A DNA stretch of 64,000 bases, from contig NW_027526505.1 in assembly GCF_052857255.1 (NCBI RefSeq), positions 124,001-188,000 on the forward strand, written 5' to 3'. The notes below the pieces were generated by a model, which was given only the letters and a program-made list of their open reading frames with translations, was not told where the DNA came from and searched no databases. This DNA is from Amblyomma americanum. Taxonomy: Eukaryota; Arthropoda; Arachnida; Ixodida; Ixodidae. Shown here piece after piece: positions 23,721-32,645 of this stretch; positions within the stretch are counted from its first letter, which is position 1, and each line of letters opens with the position of its first letter. The position numbers and the translations under genes were made by a program.

Positions 23721-24499
23721 TGGGTAGACCAGGCCACACATCCGCGTGCCTCTGCTTTTTTTATTTTCCACTAAGCTGCGTACTGGACTGTATTCATTTT
23801 GCCGGGCTCCTGAGTTCTGTTTCGTCAACAGCCCTTATAACAAATATAGAAAAGGCATTTTTCTGAAACTCAGATGTATCCAGGGCATTAAGGTCTCTTG
23901 TTTTAGTGAAAGTGCCGAACAAAAATGCTTGCCTCCTAATCAGCTTCATCCGCAGGTTTGATTCCGAAGTGGCACAAGTAAATAGTATGAAGGATATAAT
24001 GCGAAGAATAACATGATGCGAAATGACATCTTCTCGAACATTTAATAAATGCAAGTATTAATGCACATTTTACAAGAGCAATAAGTTAACTTAATTACTG
24101 CAGCCGCATCTTCCGTCGTTCTTGCTTCCTACCTTAATGAAACAGATGCTTTACCAACTTAGAAATAGAAACTGCACTAGTGCTTTTGCGTGGCTCAATG
24201 TGGAATGGTGCCAAATTTCCGGGTGGTAGGACAAAAGCTGCTGTGCACATACCTGCTTTGATATTTGAAACTCATCTGTTTCGGAGAATGATACGAGTTC
24301 ATCTAGAACAGAACTGAGAAATGCATGTTTAAAACAGTGCAATGCACATATACCTTTAACCAGAACAGCCAGCCATTCCAAACTTGTGATCAAGTTGGAC
24401 TTTTTTTTCTGAACTGCACTTTGCGGAACCAAGAGGGTCTCCTTTGTGCAGCATCTGCTCATGTGAGAAGCTGATAAGGTGTCATGATGTGGCCTTCGT

Positions 24500-25556
24500 A
24501 AGGTAAGACTCTGGTCTCCCGAGGCGATCATATTCGCATTTGTGGATGCCCCCTCGAGCCACATGATTCCATCCTCGCACCTCGCAGAGCATGGCTTTTA
24601 TAAAAGCAGCACACCAAAGCATCTCCAAAGTAACAGTGCAGAACACAGATGGGTGCACGAGATGAGAAGGCGACACAACAAGCGCTGACTTGCAATGTTT
24701 GTTTTGAGAAATACAGAACTTCATATACCCTTGAGAGAGATGAGAGATGAGAAGGCGACACAACAAGCGCTGACTTGCAATGTTTGTTTTGAGAAATACA
24801 GAACTTCATATACCCTGTGTGGCACACGCACTCCTGCACAATCGTGAAAATCGTTGCACGTTTGACAGCTCAAGTTCTTTTTTTGTTAGCAGTAGGGACG
24901 GTGTGCTGACGCATTGTTCCATAGTCTGAATATCCTAGCTGCCCCAATAATCTCACAGACCACCTGTTCACTGTGTGTTTTCAGCACTTTGCATCGATGA
25001 TTGATTGATGAATTGATTTTGCATTGTTGCATTGAGGACTACAGCATATTTTTGTCTGGATACACAGCACAATGCACTTTTTTGCAACTTTGGAATTTTT
25101 TTCTGAAAGTTATTCAGTTTAATTTTAGTGTAAACAATTTCTCCATGTAGTACATGTTTTGGCGAGGCAATGAAAAGTTTTATATAGCTCATAAATGTCG
25201 TGTGGACTTTTTAAAAAAAGTTCCGAAATGAAGCATTTTGAGCTAAAAAAACAAACTATAAAAACAAAAACCTTGTGCAGGCATTGTCTTGACACATGAT
25301 AAAAAATACAACTCATATAAGTTGTCCAAAAAAACTTTGGAGGCCAAAAAGAAAAAAAAAACATTTTATCATGAATTTTGTACGGAGACCTACTTTTGCA
25401 TAGTCTGGAAAATTCAAAGGGCTGTCAGATGATCAGAAAAATTTTTCTCATAGGATATTAAGAGAAATTTCTTTTGTGAGTTCAATAAAAAGACAAATTT
25501 TTGGACCAAAATCAAAGAGGGTTATGAGCAAACATTGGTGCGTTTGGCATAAAATG
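24500..25556 (-). repeat. Right arm of the large imperfect inverted repeat
   Basis: Reverse complement starts GGGTCATTTTATGCCAAACG at 25556 and follows the left arm with small gaps to about 25020. After a non-matching portion holding an 85 bp-period duplication, matching resumes at 24600-24500 (TGCTCTGCGAGGTGCGAGGA against TGCTCTGTGAGATGCGAGGA). The arms could be a nested fold-back element or two inverted copies of one element. Confidence 0.7.
24661..24816. repeat. Two-copy tandem duplication, 85 bp period
   Basis: A 71 bp segment starting GATGAGAAGGCGACACAACA at 24661 is repeated without visible change at 24746, with a 14 bp spacer (TGAGAGAGATGAGA). Identity of the two copies implies a recent event. 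Confidence 0.9.
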
Positions 25557-27008
25557 ACCCATGTAGTCAGCTGCATAAAATTTAGATGAGCTATATTACA
25601 TGCACACATCTTTTTTTTAAGAAATGTTACTTCCTCAGGGCATATAAAGGGGGTTTCTTTGGGTGGTTTCGCTAGATGCTAAAATAAACTGATGACCACT
25701 TGCTTCGAACATGTATAGCAGACCTCCCAAAATGAGAACTTTGGTCCAATACACAAAATTCAAATGTTATGCTCATTAAATTTTTCTGGTGCTGGCGAGA
25801 ACGGTGGTACAAGCCGCGTCAGAACTTGAACATTTATTTTGCCAAACACAAAACAATTGAACACTTGGAAATTCAGAAGTGTGAATATACCAGTAATACA
25901 AAAATGGCAACCCTTATCCATTCATTTTAAATAATGAAATACAACCAAATTAAACTATTCAGTTCAAATCTGCATTAGCTATTATAATTTATTCAAGTTC
26001 TCTCATGGCCCATGCAGAGGCAGTAAGAGAGGGGAGTGAGCGGTTGCAAAGTGATACATAAGAACAATGCTGAACTGCAGGTTTTTCCAGGAAAAATAAA
26101 TGCACGTATATATTAAAATATTGCAACATCATTATACAGGATTACGGGGCAAACGAAATACACATTACACATTGCTATAAAAAATATGTCTTGTACAAAA
26201 GATATTAGGGTGAGAAACAAAACAATGCAAGCCGCAGTATCATAATTGGTTCAAAATGTTAGAAACAGTCGCAACAGCAGCAACCAACGACACCACAATG
26301 GCAAAACAATGTATAATTTGTATCAAGAACAATAAAAATAATGCTCAAACATGAAAAATCGGCTCATTGAATAAATTCAGTGAATTTGGCAGAATATTTT
26401 AATTTAATTGTTTCAATTTGCTTGGAGACGAGTATTGCACTTCACTTAATACATTAATTAATTACTGAAATAATGAATTCGATTCAGCTATTGCACGCAC
26501 CTAAAGACATGTTCAATTCTAAGAGATTCACTTGTCAAATGGTTTCACTTGTATATAGATTCACGAAATTATGCAGACAAATAAAAATGCGTACATGCTG
26601 TCCTATAGCTGCCTCATCGGTCGAAGACAGGATAAGGAGCGGATTACCTCCCAGGCGCAAAAAAAAATGTAATAACGGAATGTATAGCATGTGCCCATCA
26701 CCTTGTCACTTTAATACGGCGAATCGAAACCATGTGCGCCCGCGCTTCGCATGTATACGGTAACGAGCCACGATACTCGATATTGCTGTATTTCGAGCTG
26801 GCCAGGTTACTGATACGCCGATGCGAGGGCCATTTTGGGGCATGCATATATGTTTTCTTTGCATGCGACAGTGCGCGCTAACCCGTTCGTATGGTTTTTT
26901 TCTCCTCTCGTTGCAGCTGCAAATCCCCTATAGTGAGTTGTTCGCCGCGAAAACTGACAGTGCTGTATTGATAATCGCAGCGCTGATAAAAGCTGAATGT
27001 ATACATAC
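25557..27008. other. AT-rich interior of the DNA transposon, right side
   Basis: A-rich, with short frames only and no motif. From about 26760 rightward the composition becomes more GC-balanced, toward the transposon's right end and the exon candidate at 27009-27139. Confidence 0.5.
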
Positions 27009-27139
27009 CTTGAAAACGAGCAGCACTTGCTTTGTCCGGCCAAGAAATGCTGTCTTGTTTGGCACACAGTTGCAGTCGCCGTCAAACGACGTGCTGTTCG
27101 CGCGCCATTAGTTGCATCAGCAGCCGCGTTTTGTGGCAC
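27009..27139 (-). other. Candidate 5' exon of the transposon-borne gene
   Basis: A minus-strand ATG at 27139 opens 43 codons (MPQNAAADATNGARTARRLT…, basic) ending in a strong donor TTTTCAAG/GTATGT at 27009/27008. It is GC-richer than the transposon interior and lies about 310 bp inside the right terminus, where a promoter and first exon would be expected. The phase (two extra bases) does not fit direct splicing into the zinc-finger frame starting at 22489, so it may be a non-coding leader exon, or an intervening exon is missed. Confidence 0.35.
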
Positions 27140-27432
27140 GCCGAGCTGTGTGCTGCGGCTCCAGGGGTGGTATCACTCCGCAAGACAATCATGTTCCGAA
27201 GAATAAAAGACGCTATTTGCGCCTACGAACAGCCTGAGAGTGCGTGATGCTTATAATAAGCGTACAATCGCTCTGTGTAGCGCTGAGCATAATAGCACGA
27301 ATGTACCAAGTCTTTCGCACTTTAGTTGCACATTTCTGAATTGCGTAGCGGTTCCCGTTTTGAAACCGAAACTACACTTTGCCGATTGCGCCGACGTGCG
27401 GGACGGGAGCCGTTCAGCTTTTCCCGTAGTTT

Positions 27433-27452
27433 TACAGAATTTTCTAACAGTG
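27433..27452 (-). repeat. Right terminal inverted repeat
   Basis: Ends …TTTTCTAACAGTG on the plus strand at 27452, followed by TG and the resumed LINE patch. The reverse complement CACTGTTAGAAAA matches the left terminus at 12 of 13 positions. Confidence 0.7.
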
Positions 27453-27546
27453 TGTGAGAACCCACGGGAAGTGCAATGTGAAGATGTTGGTCCATCCTCA
27501 GTCTGCATAAATAGTGATCGGTTGGATAGATAACTGCGTATCTAGG
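27453..27546 (-). repeat. LINE-RT patch inside ORF1, right part
   Basis: Starting TGTGAGAACCCACGGGAAGT, this matches 12276-12369 of LINE A's RT with two differences, then breaks at …GCGTATCTAGG. To its right the sequence returns to LINE ORF1. It completes the ~150 bp patch split by the DNA transposon. Confidence 0.82.
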
Positions 27547-27810
27547 GTTCTCATGGTGGCTAGACTTCCTAAGGCTCTCCGCTCCGTTACATCGATGCAA
27601 GGAGGTTTCTTCGGCTGTTGATCCTGACGTCCTTGATCACCCCCGGGACACGAGCCTCGAGGAACACCGACGTATATAGCTTGTCCGTTCGGCAGGTTGA
27701 GGTTGTCGGTGGGTGTTTCAGGCGCAAACAGGACTGTATGCGCCGATGCACCACGCGTCATGATGGCGGCAGATGCACTTGATGAGTACGAGGATTCACT
27801 CTTACGCAGT
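27547..27810 (-). pseudogene. LINE A ORF1 N-terminal part
   Basis: The minus-strand frame from an ATG at 27761 (open back to about 27805) reads SAHTVLFAPETPTDNLNLPN, then GQAIYVGVPRGSCPGGDQGR and IDVTERRALGSLATMR before the patch. This matches the start of gag-like ORF1 in tick LINEs as I know it, including a TVLFxPExPxxNLNxxxxQA block and an xDVxxxxALxxL block. The protein would continue into the segment at 14936. A frameshift occurs in the middle. The 5' UTR is only about 50 nt before the target duplication, so the insertion may be very slightly 5'-truncated. Confidence 0.72.
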
Positions 27811-28655
27811 CTTCTCGGTCATAGTAAGAAGTGGTTGATTGTCGAAATGGGTTTGTGAACAACGTAGATTGCATGCTTTCTCTTAATGCCTGCAAATGCT
27901 TCGTTAGTTTCTCTTACTTATGGAAGCGCAGCGCGACCGCATATGGTTGTTTCATTGCTGGCTGGTCCCCCTTTCCTCCAAGCGTGATGGTGACCAACGC
28001 GTGAAGACATTCTTCTGGAGGTCGGCAAAAACTGTGGCTTCTTTTCTCTCCGCTTCGGAGAAGCAGGTTTATATTGCTCTCCTAAGGGGAGAGGAGATGA
28101 CAGAGGCCTTGTGGCCAGCAGGGTGGTTAGAATCAAAATTTAGGTAGCAACCGGTTTGAGTCGCTTTCCTATGCGCATCGAACTTTAGATCCTCCCTTTC
28201 TCTCCTTTTAAAGACGTCCCGGAATAGCAACGGGTTGTTCACTTCTCGTTCTATTGTGAACTAAATAGGAGGCTGGACCGAGTTGAGTTGTGCAAGGAAG
28301 TTTTGGACCTGCGGTGTCTTCAGAACGCAAAAGGAGTCAAAACCTTTTGGATTTAATTGAAACAACGTCAGTGCTTTCTAGTCGATGGCCTCCATTGTCA
28401 GGTTGGCAGCAGCCACCAAGATCGCGGCACACTTGTGTGTGCCGCTGGTCTGTTTATCAAATTCTCCTTTGAAGGTGAAAGTTGCGCTGTTTAGGCAAAG
28501 CTCCAAAAGCCCGCAGAGTTCTTCTGGGTTCAGGCGCATCCTGGCTTCGAGGTGAGTGTCCACCTCGAGGGTTTGCTTCACTGCGGAAACGGCAAACGGA
28601 ACAGGTATGCTCGCAAAGATCGATACCATGTTCAATGAAGCCACGCACTCGTCTG
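27811..28655 (-). pseudogene. Penelope-like element, minus copy, RT part
   Basis: Minus-strand translation 28644-28378: LNMVSIFASIPVPFAVSAV, VKQTLEVDTHLEARM, LNPEELCGLLELCL, then TFKGEFDKQTSGTHKCAAIL and AANLTMEAID. These match RT motifs of tick Penelope-like elements (SLFTNIP; QTSGTAMG, here degraded to QTSGTHKC; NLTMEALE). Further left, broken frames continue through the RT thumb (…RKATQTGCYLNF…) to 27811, where LINE A is inserted; the copy resumes at 10305. The YxDD box is missing between 28378 and 28330. It would have encoded an RT plus endonuclease polyprotein. Confidence 0.75.
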
Positions 28656-29732
28656 CTTCATGTCGTATTTGGGAAAGACGTTCGAGGATGTCGTTTCAAG
28701 AAAAACCACAAGTTTTCATTCTTTGTTGACGACTGCTTCTGCCTTCTGGAGATATCGCAGGTGAAAAAGTTTCCTTGCACAACTCAACTCGGTCGATCCT
28801 TCTATTCAGTTCAGAATGGAACGAGCAGAGAACAACGTGTTTCTATTCCTGGACGTCTTTTTAAGAAGCCATGGGGAAGATCTAAACTTCGGTGTGTAAG
28901 GAAGCGCACTCATACCGGGCGCTACGTAAACCTAATTCTAATGCACGTGCTAGCCACAAGGCATACATCGTCTCCTCTCTTCCGAGGAGAGCAATGTGAA
29001 TCTTCTCCTCTGAAGCGGATAGAAAAGAAGCAACCGTTTTTGCCGACCTACAGAACAATGGCTATACACGTGGTTTATTCAGCGCATTGGTCACCGTCAC
29101 TCTCGGAGGAAAGGGCGACTAGACAGGAGGTAAACGACAAAACGCGCTCGCGTTGCGCTTCCACCAGCGAGGAAATTGCGCACATTCTGAGAAAATATAA
29201 AATCTACGTTTCTCACAAACCCGTTTCGACAATCACCGGCTTCATACCACGACCGAAAGACCCCGTCCCCAGAGAAAAACAGTCGGGTGTAATTTCCAAA
29301 AATTCCATGCTACAAATGCCCGGCCTCATACATCGGCGAAAGCAGGAACATCTATCAATGAATAAGGCGACATAACAATAACATCCCGCTAATGAATTCA
29401 GTAGCCAGCCCCCTTACCGAACACTGCGAACGCGCCGACCGCGGAATAGTCTTCGAAGAGGTGAGCGTCTTCGTCGTGGTGCCAAACCTGTTCAAGAGGC
29501 GACGTGTGGAGTCATGGCACATCTGGCTCACACAGGCGGCGATGAACAAGACTCCAGGAACACTCCACTCCGCGTACGTTAGTGGACTGCGCCATGTGCT
29601 AAGAAAGGGAGAGGGAAGGCAGCCCTCGCTGCTGCCGGCACACGTTTTAGTCACCCCTGAAAAAGGAGCCGAGATGGTCCCGAAACTTTCGGCAAAAATA
29701 AAATATTGGCTGGCGTCAGTTTTCTCTCAACT
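28656..29732 (+). pseudogene. Penelope-like element, plus copy (RT catalytic box to GIY-YIG endonuclease)
   Basis: Plus strand: FSFFVDDCFCLLE at 28713-28751 is the RT YVDD box (Tyr replaced by Phe), followed by THTGRYVN (RT thumb), SHKPVSTITGFIPRPKDPVP, the linker before the endonuclease, and then a CPASYIGE-like GIY-YIG start in broken frame near 29310. Next come SVASPLTEHCERADRGIVFE and NLFKRRRVESWHIWLTQAAM, ending GTLHSAYVSGLRHVL. Although 28482-29375 is open for 297 codons, the frame that is open is not the element frame throughout. The 5' end abuts the minus copy head-to-head near 28656. Confidence 0.75.
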
Positions 29733-30330
29733 GTTTCTCAACGAGGCAAAATTGCGTCGAAGACGTTTTCGTTCAAATGATCAGCAAGTGCATCACTTGG
29801 TTCTGCGAAAGCCGCGATGAGTATTCCCAAGCAATGAAAAGATTCTGTCAAAATAGGTCTGCGACTGATAATGTCATAGCCATCGTCTCATCCCTCTAAG
29901 AGTAACTTCATGCTAGGCTCATCCCGACAGCTTTTTTTTGGACATCAAGGCCGCTTTTGACTTTTTTTTCAACATAAAATTCTCGCAACATTGGCCAGTC
30001 TAGGTGTTAGAAGAAAGCTGTACAAACGGATTGGACACTATTTAAAACAAGGACCAATTTTTATGAGCAGTCAAACGGTCCAACAAACTTTCACACAGCA
30101 GAGAAGGGCGTAACTATGAGTGCGGTGCGCAGATTTCTCCTCTTCAATTTTAACTTTATACAGATAAAAAGAACCCTTCAGCCGAGAATACACATAACGA
30201 CTTATGGCGATAATATCTGCCTCTGGACGTCGTCATGTTCGCGCTATATTACCCAACAAAGTCTTCCGTTCCCTGTGCAGAGTAGCATGCCAGTGTTTTT
30301 AAATGCCGGCTGAATCCACAGTTTTTATTA
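29733..30330 (+). pseudogene. LINE B, right part (RT palm)
   Basis: Plus strand after the Penelope 3' end: VQMISKCITWFCESRDEYS, then CQNRSATDNVIAIVSSL (family FRxGRSxIDNVIDLV), a broken F-x-DIKAAFD motif A near 29945, ILATLASLGVRRKLYKRIGH, GPIFMSSQTV and TYGDNICLW at 30199-30225, the RT catalytic box (YADD-type, here YGDN). The order and position follow from the left part at 9824. Beyond about 30300 similarity fades. Interpreted as the continuation of LINE B; the exact junction is blurred. Confidence 0.62.
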
Positions 30331-30928
30331 AAGGGTTTCTCTTTCTCTCTCTGCTCTTGTAAAGGAACTAAGGAAATTTCCGAGAGGGCGATTTTCCTTG
30401 GGAATCTTTGTTGACTAGAGAGTTTGCGACATTCAACTATGCTCGGGAGTTTTAGTCTAAATAGGAAACAATGGTTTTAGACACCATCGCTTCAGAGTCC
30501 TTAGAAAACTATCCAGACTTGCCGCTTTTTCCCACTTGCATTGATTATAAGGATTTCTTTCCTTTCTCTTTCCTTCTCTACAGAATGACTACATTACTGA
30601 CTTCGTCATTGCAGTCATGGATATTACGATTCTCTACAGGTGTTTGTAGATTGTTTGGGCCACTTTAACTACATTGTTCATGCCGGCAGTATTCTAAGTT
30701 TCCTTTTGGCCTTAGTTAGGGTGCTTTTATCTTGCCAGCCGGTCAATCGGCTCCATAGATTAATTTCTGAAGTATCTTATAAAATTTATAGCCGTTGATA
30801 GCTCATCCTTTCTATTCTCTTAATGAGGTTAAAGAGTATGCTTCGTCGTCTTGTAACCGGATATCTAGTTACCTGAGACGGCTTGACAGAAATCTGTTTT
30901 GATACCTTTTCTACAACTTCTATTCTGA
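30331..30928. other. No recognisable feature
   Basis: A CT-rich patch (30340-30360) and AT-rich sequence. Possible very degraded LINE B sequence at the left, but no motif I can support. Confidence 0.5.
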
Positions 30929-31165
30929 GCCGCCGCGGTGGCTAAATGGTTATGGCGCTCGGCTACTGGTCCAAAAGAGGCGGTTTAGATCCCGGTCGCG
31001 GCGGTACAATTTCGATGCAGGCGAAATTCTACAAGCCCTTGTACTGTGCGATGTCAGTGCACGTTAAAGAACCCTAGGGGCTCGAAATTTCCGGCGCCCT
31101 TCACTACGGCGTGTCTCATAACCTGTGTCGCTTTGGGATGTTAAACCCCCATAAACAAAACCAAA
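30929..31165 (+). mobile_element. tRNA-derived SINE (Ruka-like tick SINE)
   Basis: Starts GCCGCCGCGGTGGCTAAATG, with an A box TGGCTAAATGG and, 40 bp on, a B box GGTTTAGATCCC, the internal Pol III promoter of a tRNA-like head. The body contains TGCACGTTAAAGAACCC and CGCTTTGGGATGTTAAACCC and ends in an A-rich CATAAACAAAACCAAA tail. I recognise this as the tick SINE called Ruka (recall, not searched). Flanks ACTTCTATTCT on the left and ACTTCTTTTAT on the right could be a diverged target duplication. Mobilised in trans by a LINE. Confidence 0.85.
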
Positions 31166-31599
31166 CTTCTTTTATGCACTCGGCGGTGTATTTCTGAGAG
31201 TACCATTATTTAACTGAACACTGGCTGCTGACCATGTTTACGGCGGTAAATCTGTTTTGGACCAAGATCCTGACGTCTTCTACTTTCCTACTTACCACAG
31301 TCATTTATTTCCTTCTTCCATGCTAGATTCAGCTTATCAATTAAAATCTAAGCTGATTCTACACCTCACTGTTCTATGGTCGCTAAGCATATATCTTCCC
31401 TCTCTACGTCCACCTTTTAAAATTAGGGGCATTGGGATAGCTATGAAGGTACAACCTTATGATTCAGTTCTGGAAGACATAGCAGTTATATGATGCTAGC
31501 GTGCGGATATTATGATGATGCCATGACAGCTCTAATACACAATTCACCCTCCAGGTGAGTATCTCTACATAGACTGGGTGACGGTGCCCAGGACTCATA
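31166..31599. other. No recognisable feature
   Basis: Short frames only; no motif or repeat recognised. Confidence 0.5.
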
Positions 31600-32485
31600 T
31601 AAGAATGGTAAGTGAAAGACACAGCCATAAAGCTCGCCGGCGCGGCGCCAAAGTTACCATAGCGACGCGCGTTGTCGATTTCTCTAGAATAATTAGATTC
31701 TACTCATCGTCGGCGGAAAGGGCGTGACCTTGACCGCGCTGAGGTGACACCCTCTCCCCTTCTTCCTCGCGACGGCGTCTTCGCATGCGAGAAGGAACCA
31801 GAAATTTCTCGAAGGTGGTCTCCGCGCTTGACCAATGGGGTCGCGCGCCCGGCGCGAGAAGGTGAAGGAGTTTGTGCAATTGAAGCAGCGTGTATGTGCG
31901 CGCCTCCCTTGGCGCGAAGAACAAACAGACGCGGACTGCCCCAATAAATGAGGGGCTTCAACCGCTGTCGGTTAGCCCGAGCCGCCGCTTAAGCTTCCCA
32001 GAAGCGCGCCCGCTCGACTCCCGGGAGAACACTACTCGCCCCGCCACGGACCAGCGAGGCAACGTGTGAACGTCTGCGGAGCGGCCCAATTGTGTTTTAT
32101 TTGGTTGTCTCTCTCTGTGTTAGTGCACTTTAGGTGCAAAGATTCTGTTGAATTGTAATCTCTCTCGATTGTTACTTTGCACGAGTTGCATTGTATTTTT
32201 AAATCACTTCGTACCTGCTCGTATGAGTGAGTGAAATCCTCTTTATCGTCTCTGAAGTATAAAATTTGTTTTGTTTTGGGGAACTATGGCTTCGGCCCAT
32301 TCTCTCGCTTGCGACCGGCGAATGCTGGGCACCAAACGACCAACCCTCTTGTCACTTGGTAGCAGGTCTCCGTCTGAGCTTGCTACGCTGAATCCAGGTC
32401 ATCTCTTTTGTGACCGAGACCGCTACCTCACACTCTCTAAGAGTGTCTGGGAGTACACGCAAAAGTGCGCGAAGTGGTGACATAT
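31600..32485 (+). mobile_element. Putative LTR and leader of an LTR retrotransposon
   Basis: GC-rich stretch ending …GTGGTGACA at 32485 and followed by TATTCTGGCGTCCACGACA, the layout of an LTR end (CA) and a primer-binding-like TGGCG. A CCCCAATAAATGAGGGGCTT stretch at about 31940 could be promoter or polyadenylation region. The gag-like coding that follows at 32646 supports it. The 5' boundary is not visible and no matching second LTR is present in the window. Confidence 0.4.
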
Positions 32486-32645
32486 TCTGGCGTCCACGAC
32501 AGGACGTTTGGTGCTTTTTGAGCTCAGAGAACGGAGAAATAGTCGGAAGGAGTTTACGAAGAGGTCGTAAACGAGTATTTAGCAGCAGAGCGATATTTTG
32601 AGGTACCGCGCTGAAGCAGTTGGAGACGTTCACAGAGGAGAGGTT

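Larger units (their letters stand above)
14994..27452 (-). mobile_element. 12.46 kb DNA transposon, CACTG-type termini (CMC/EnSpm-like)
   Basis: The left end reads CACTGTAAGAAAAAATCCCG; the right end, reverse-complemented, reads CACTGTTAGAAAATTCTG, sharing CACTGTNAGAAAA. An empty site is present in the same window: AACCCTGTGAGAACCC at 12271-12286 becomes AACCCTG-element-TGTGAGAACCC, so the target duplication is TG. CACTG termini and very short target duplications fit the CACTA/Mirage/Chapaev (CMC) group; that placement is inference. Base composition changes sharply from the GC-balanced LINE to AT-rich at the left boundary. It carries exons of a minus-strand gene (27139 to 15851). I see no recognisable catalytic transposase core, so it is probably an internally deleted, non-autonomous or dead copy. 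Confidence 0.75.
10306..27810 (-). mobile_element. LINE A, near-complete, split by a 12.46 kb DNA transposon
   Basis: Minus-strand non-LTR retrotransposon: ORF1 N-terminus 27800-27547, ORF1 C-terminus 14936-14180, then ORF2 endonuclease, RT, RNase H and C-terminal zinc segment down to about 10470, and a pyrimidine-rich 3' tail. Removing the 12,459 bp DNA transposon and a ~150 bp RT patch leaves about 4.9 kb, close to full length. The RNase H after RT places it among I/Loa-like LINEs by domain order (inference). It sits inside a Penelope-like copy and has a decayed 15-16 bp target duplication. Multiple stops and frameshifts make it inactive. Confidence 0.8.

Noticed and set aside
14994..27452. 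Polinton/Maverick-type element as the identity of the 12.5 kb transposon
   Set aside because: The target duplication is 2 bp instead of 6, the termini are CACTG, and no polymerase B, integrase or capsid-like frame is visible.
28482..29375. 297-codon open frame, the longest outside the gypsy element and LINEs
   Set aside because: It crosses the inverted junction of two Penelope-like copies; RT and endonuclease blocks are only partly in this frame, so it is not a real gene.
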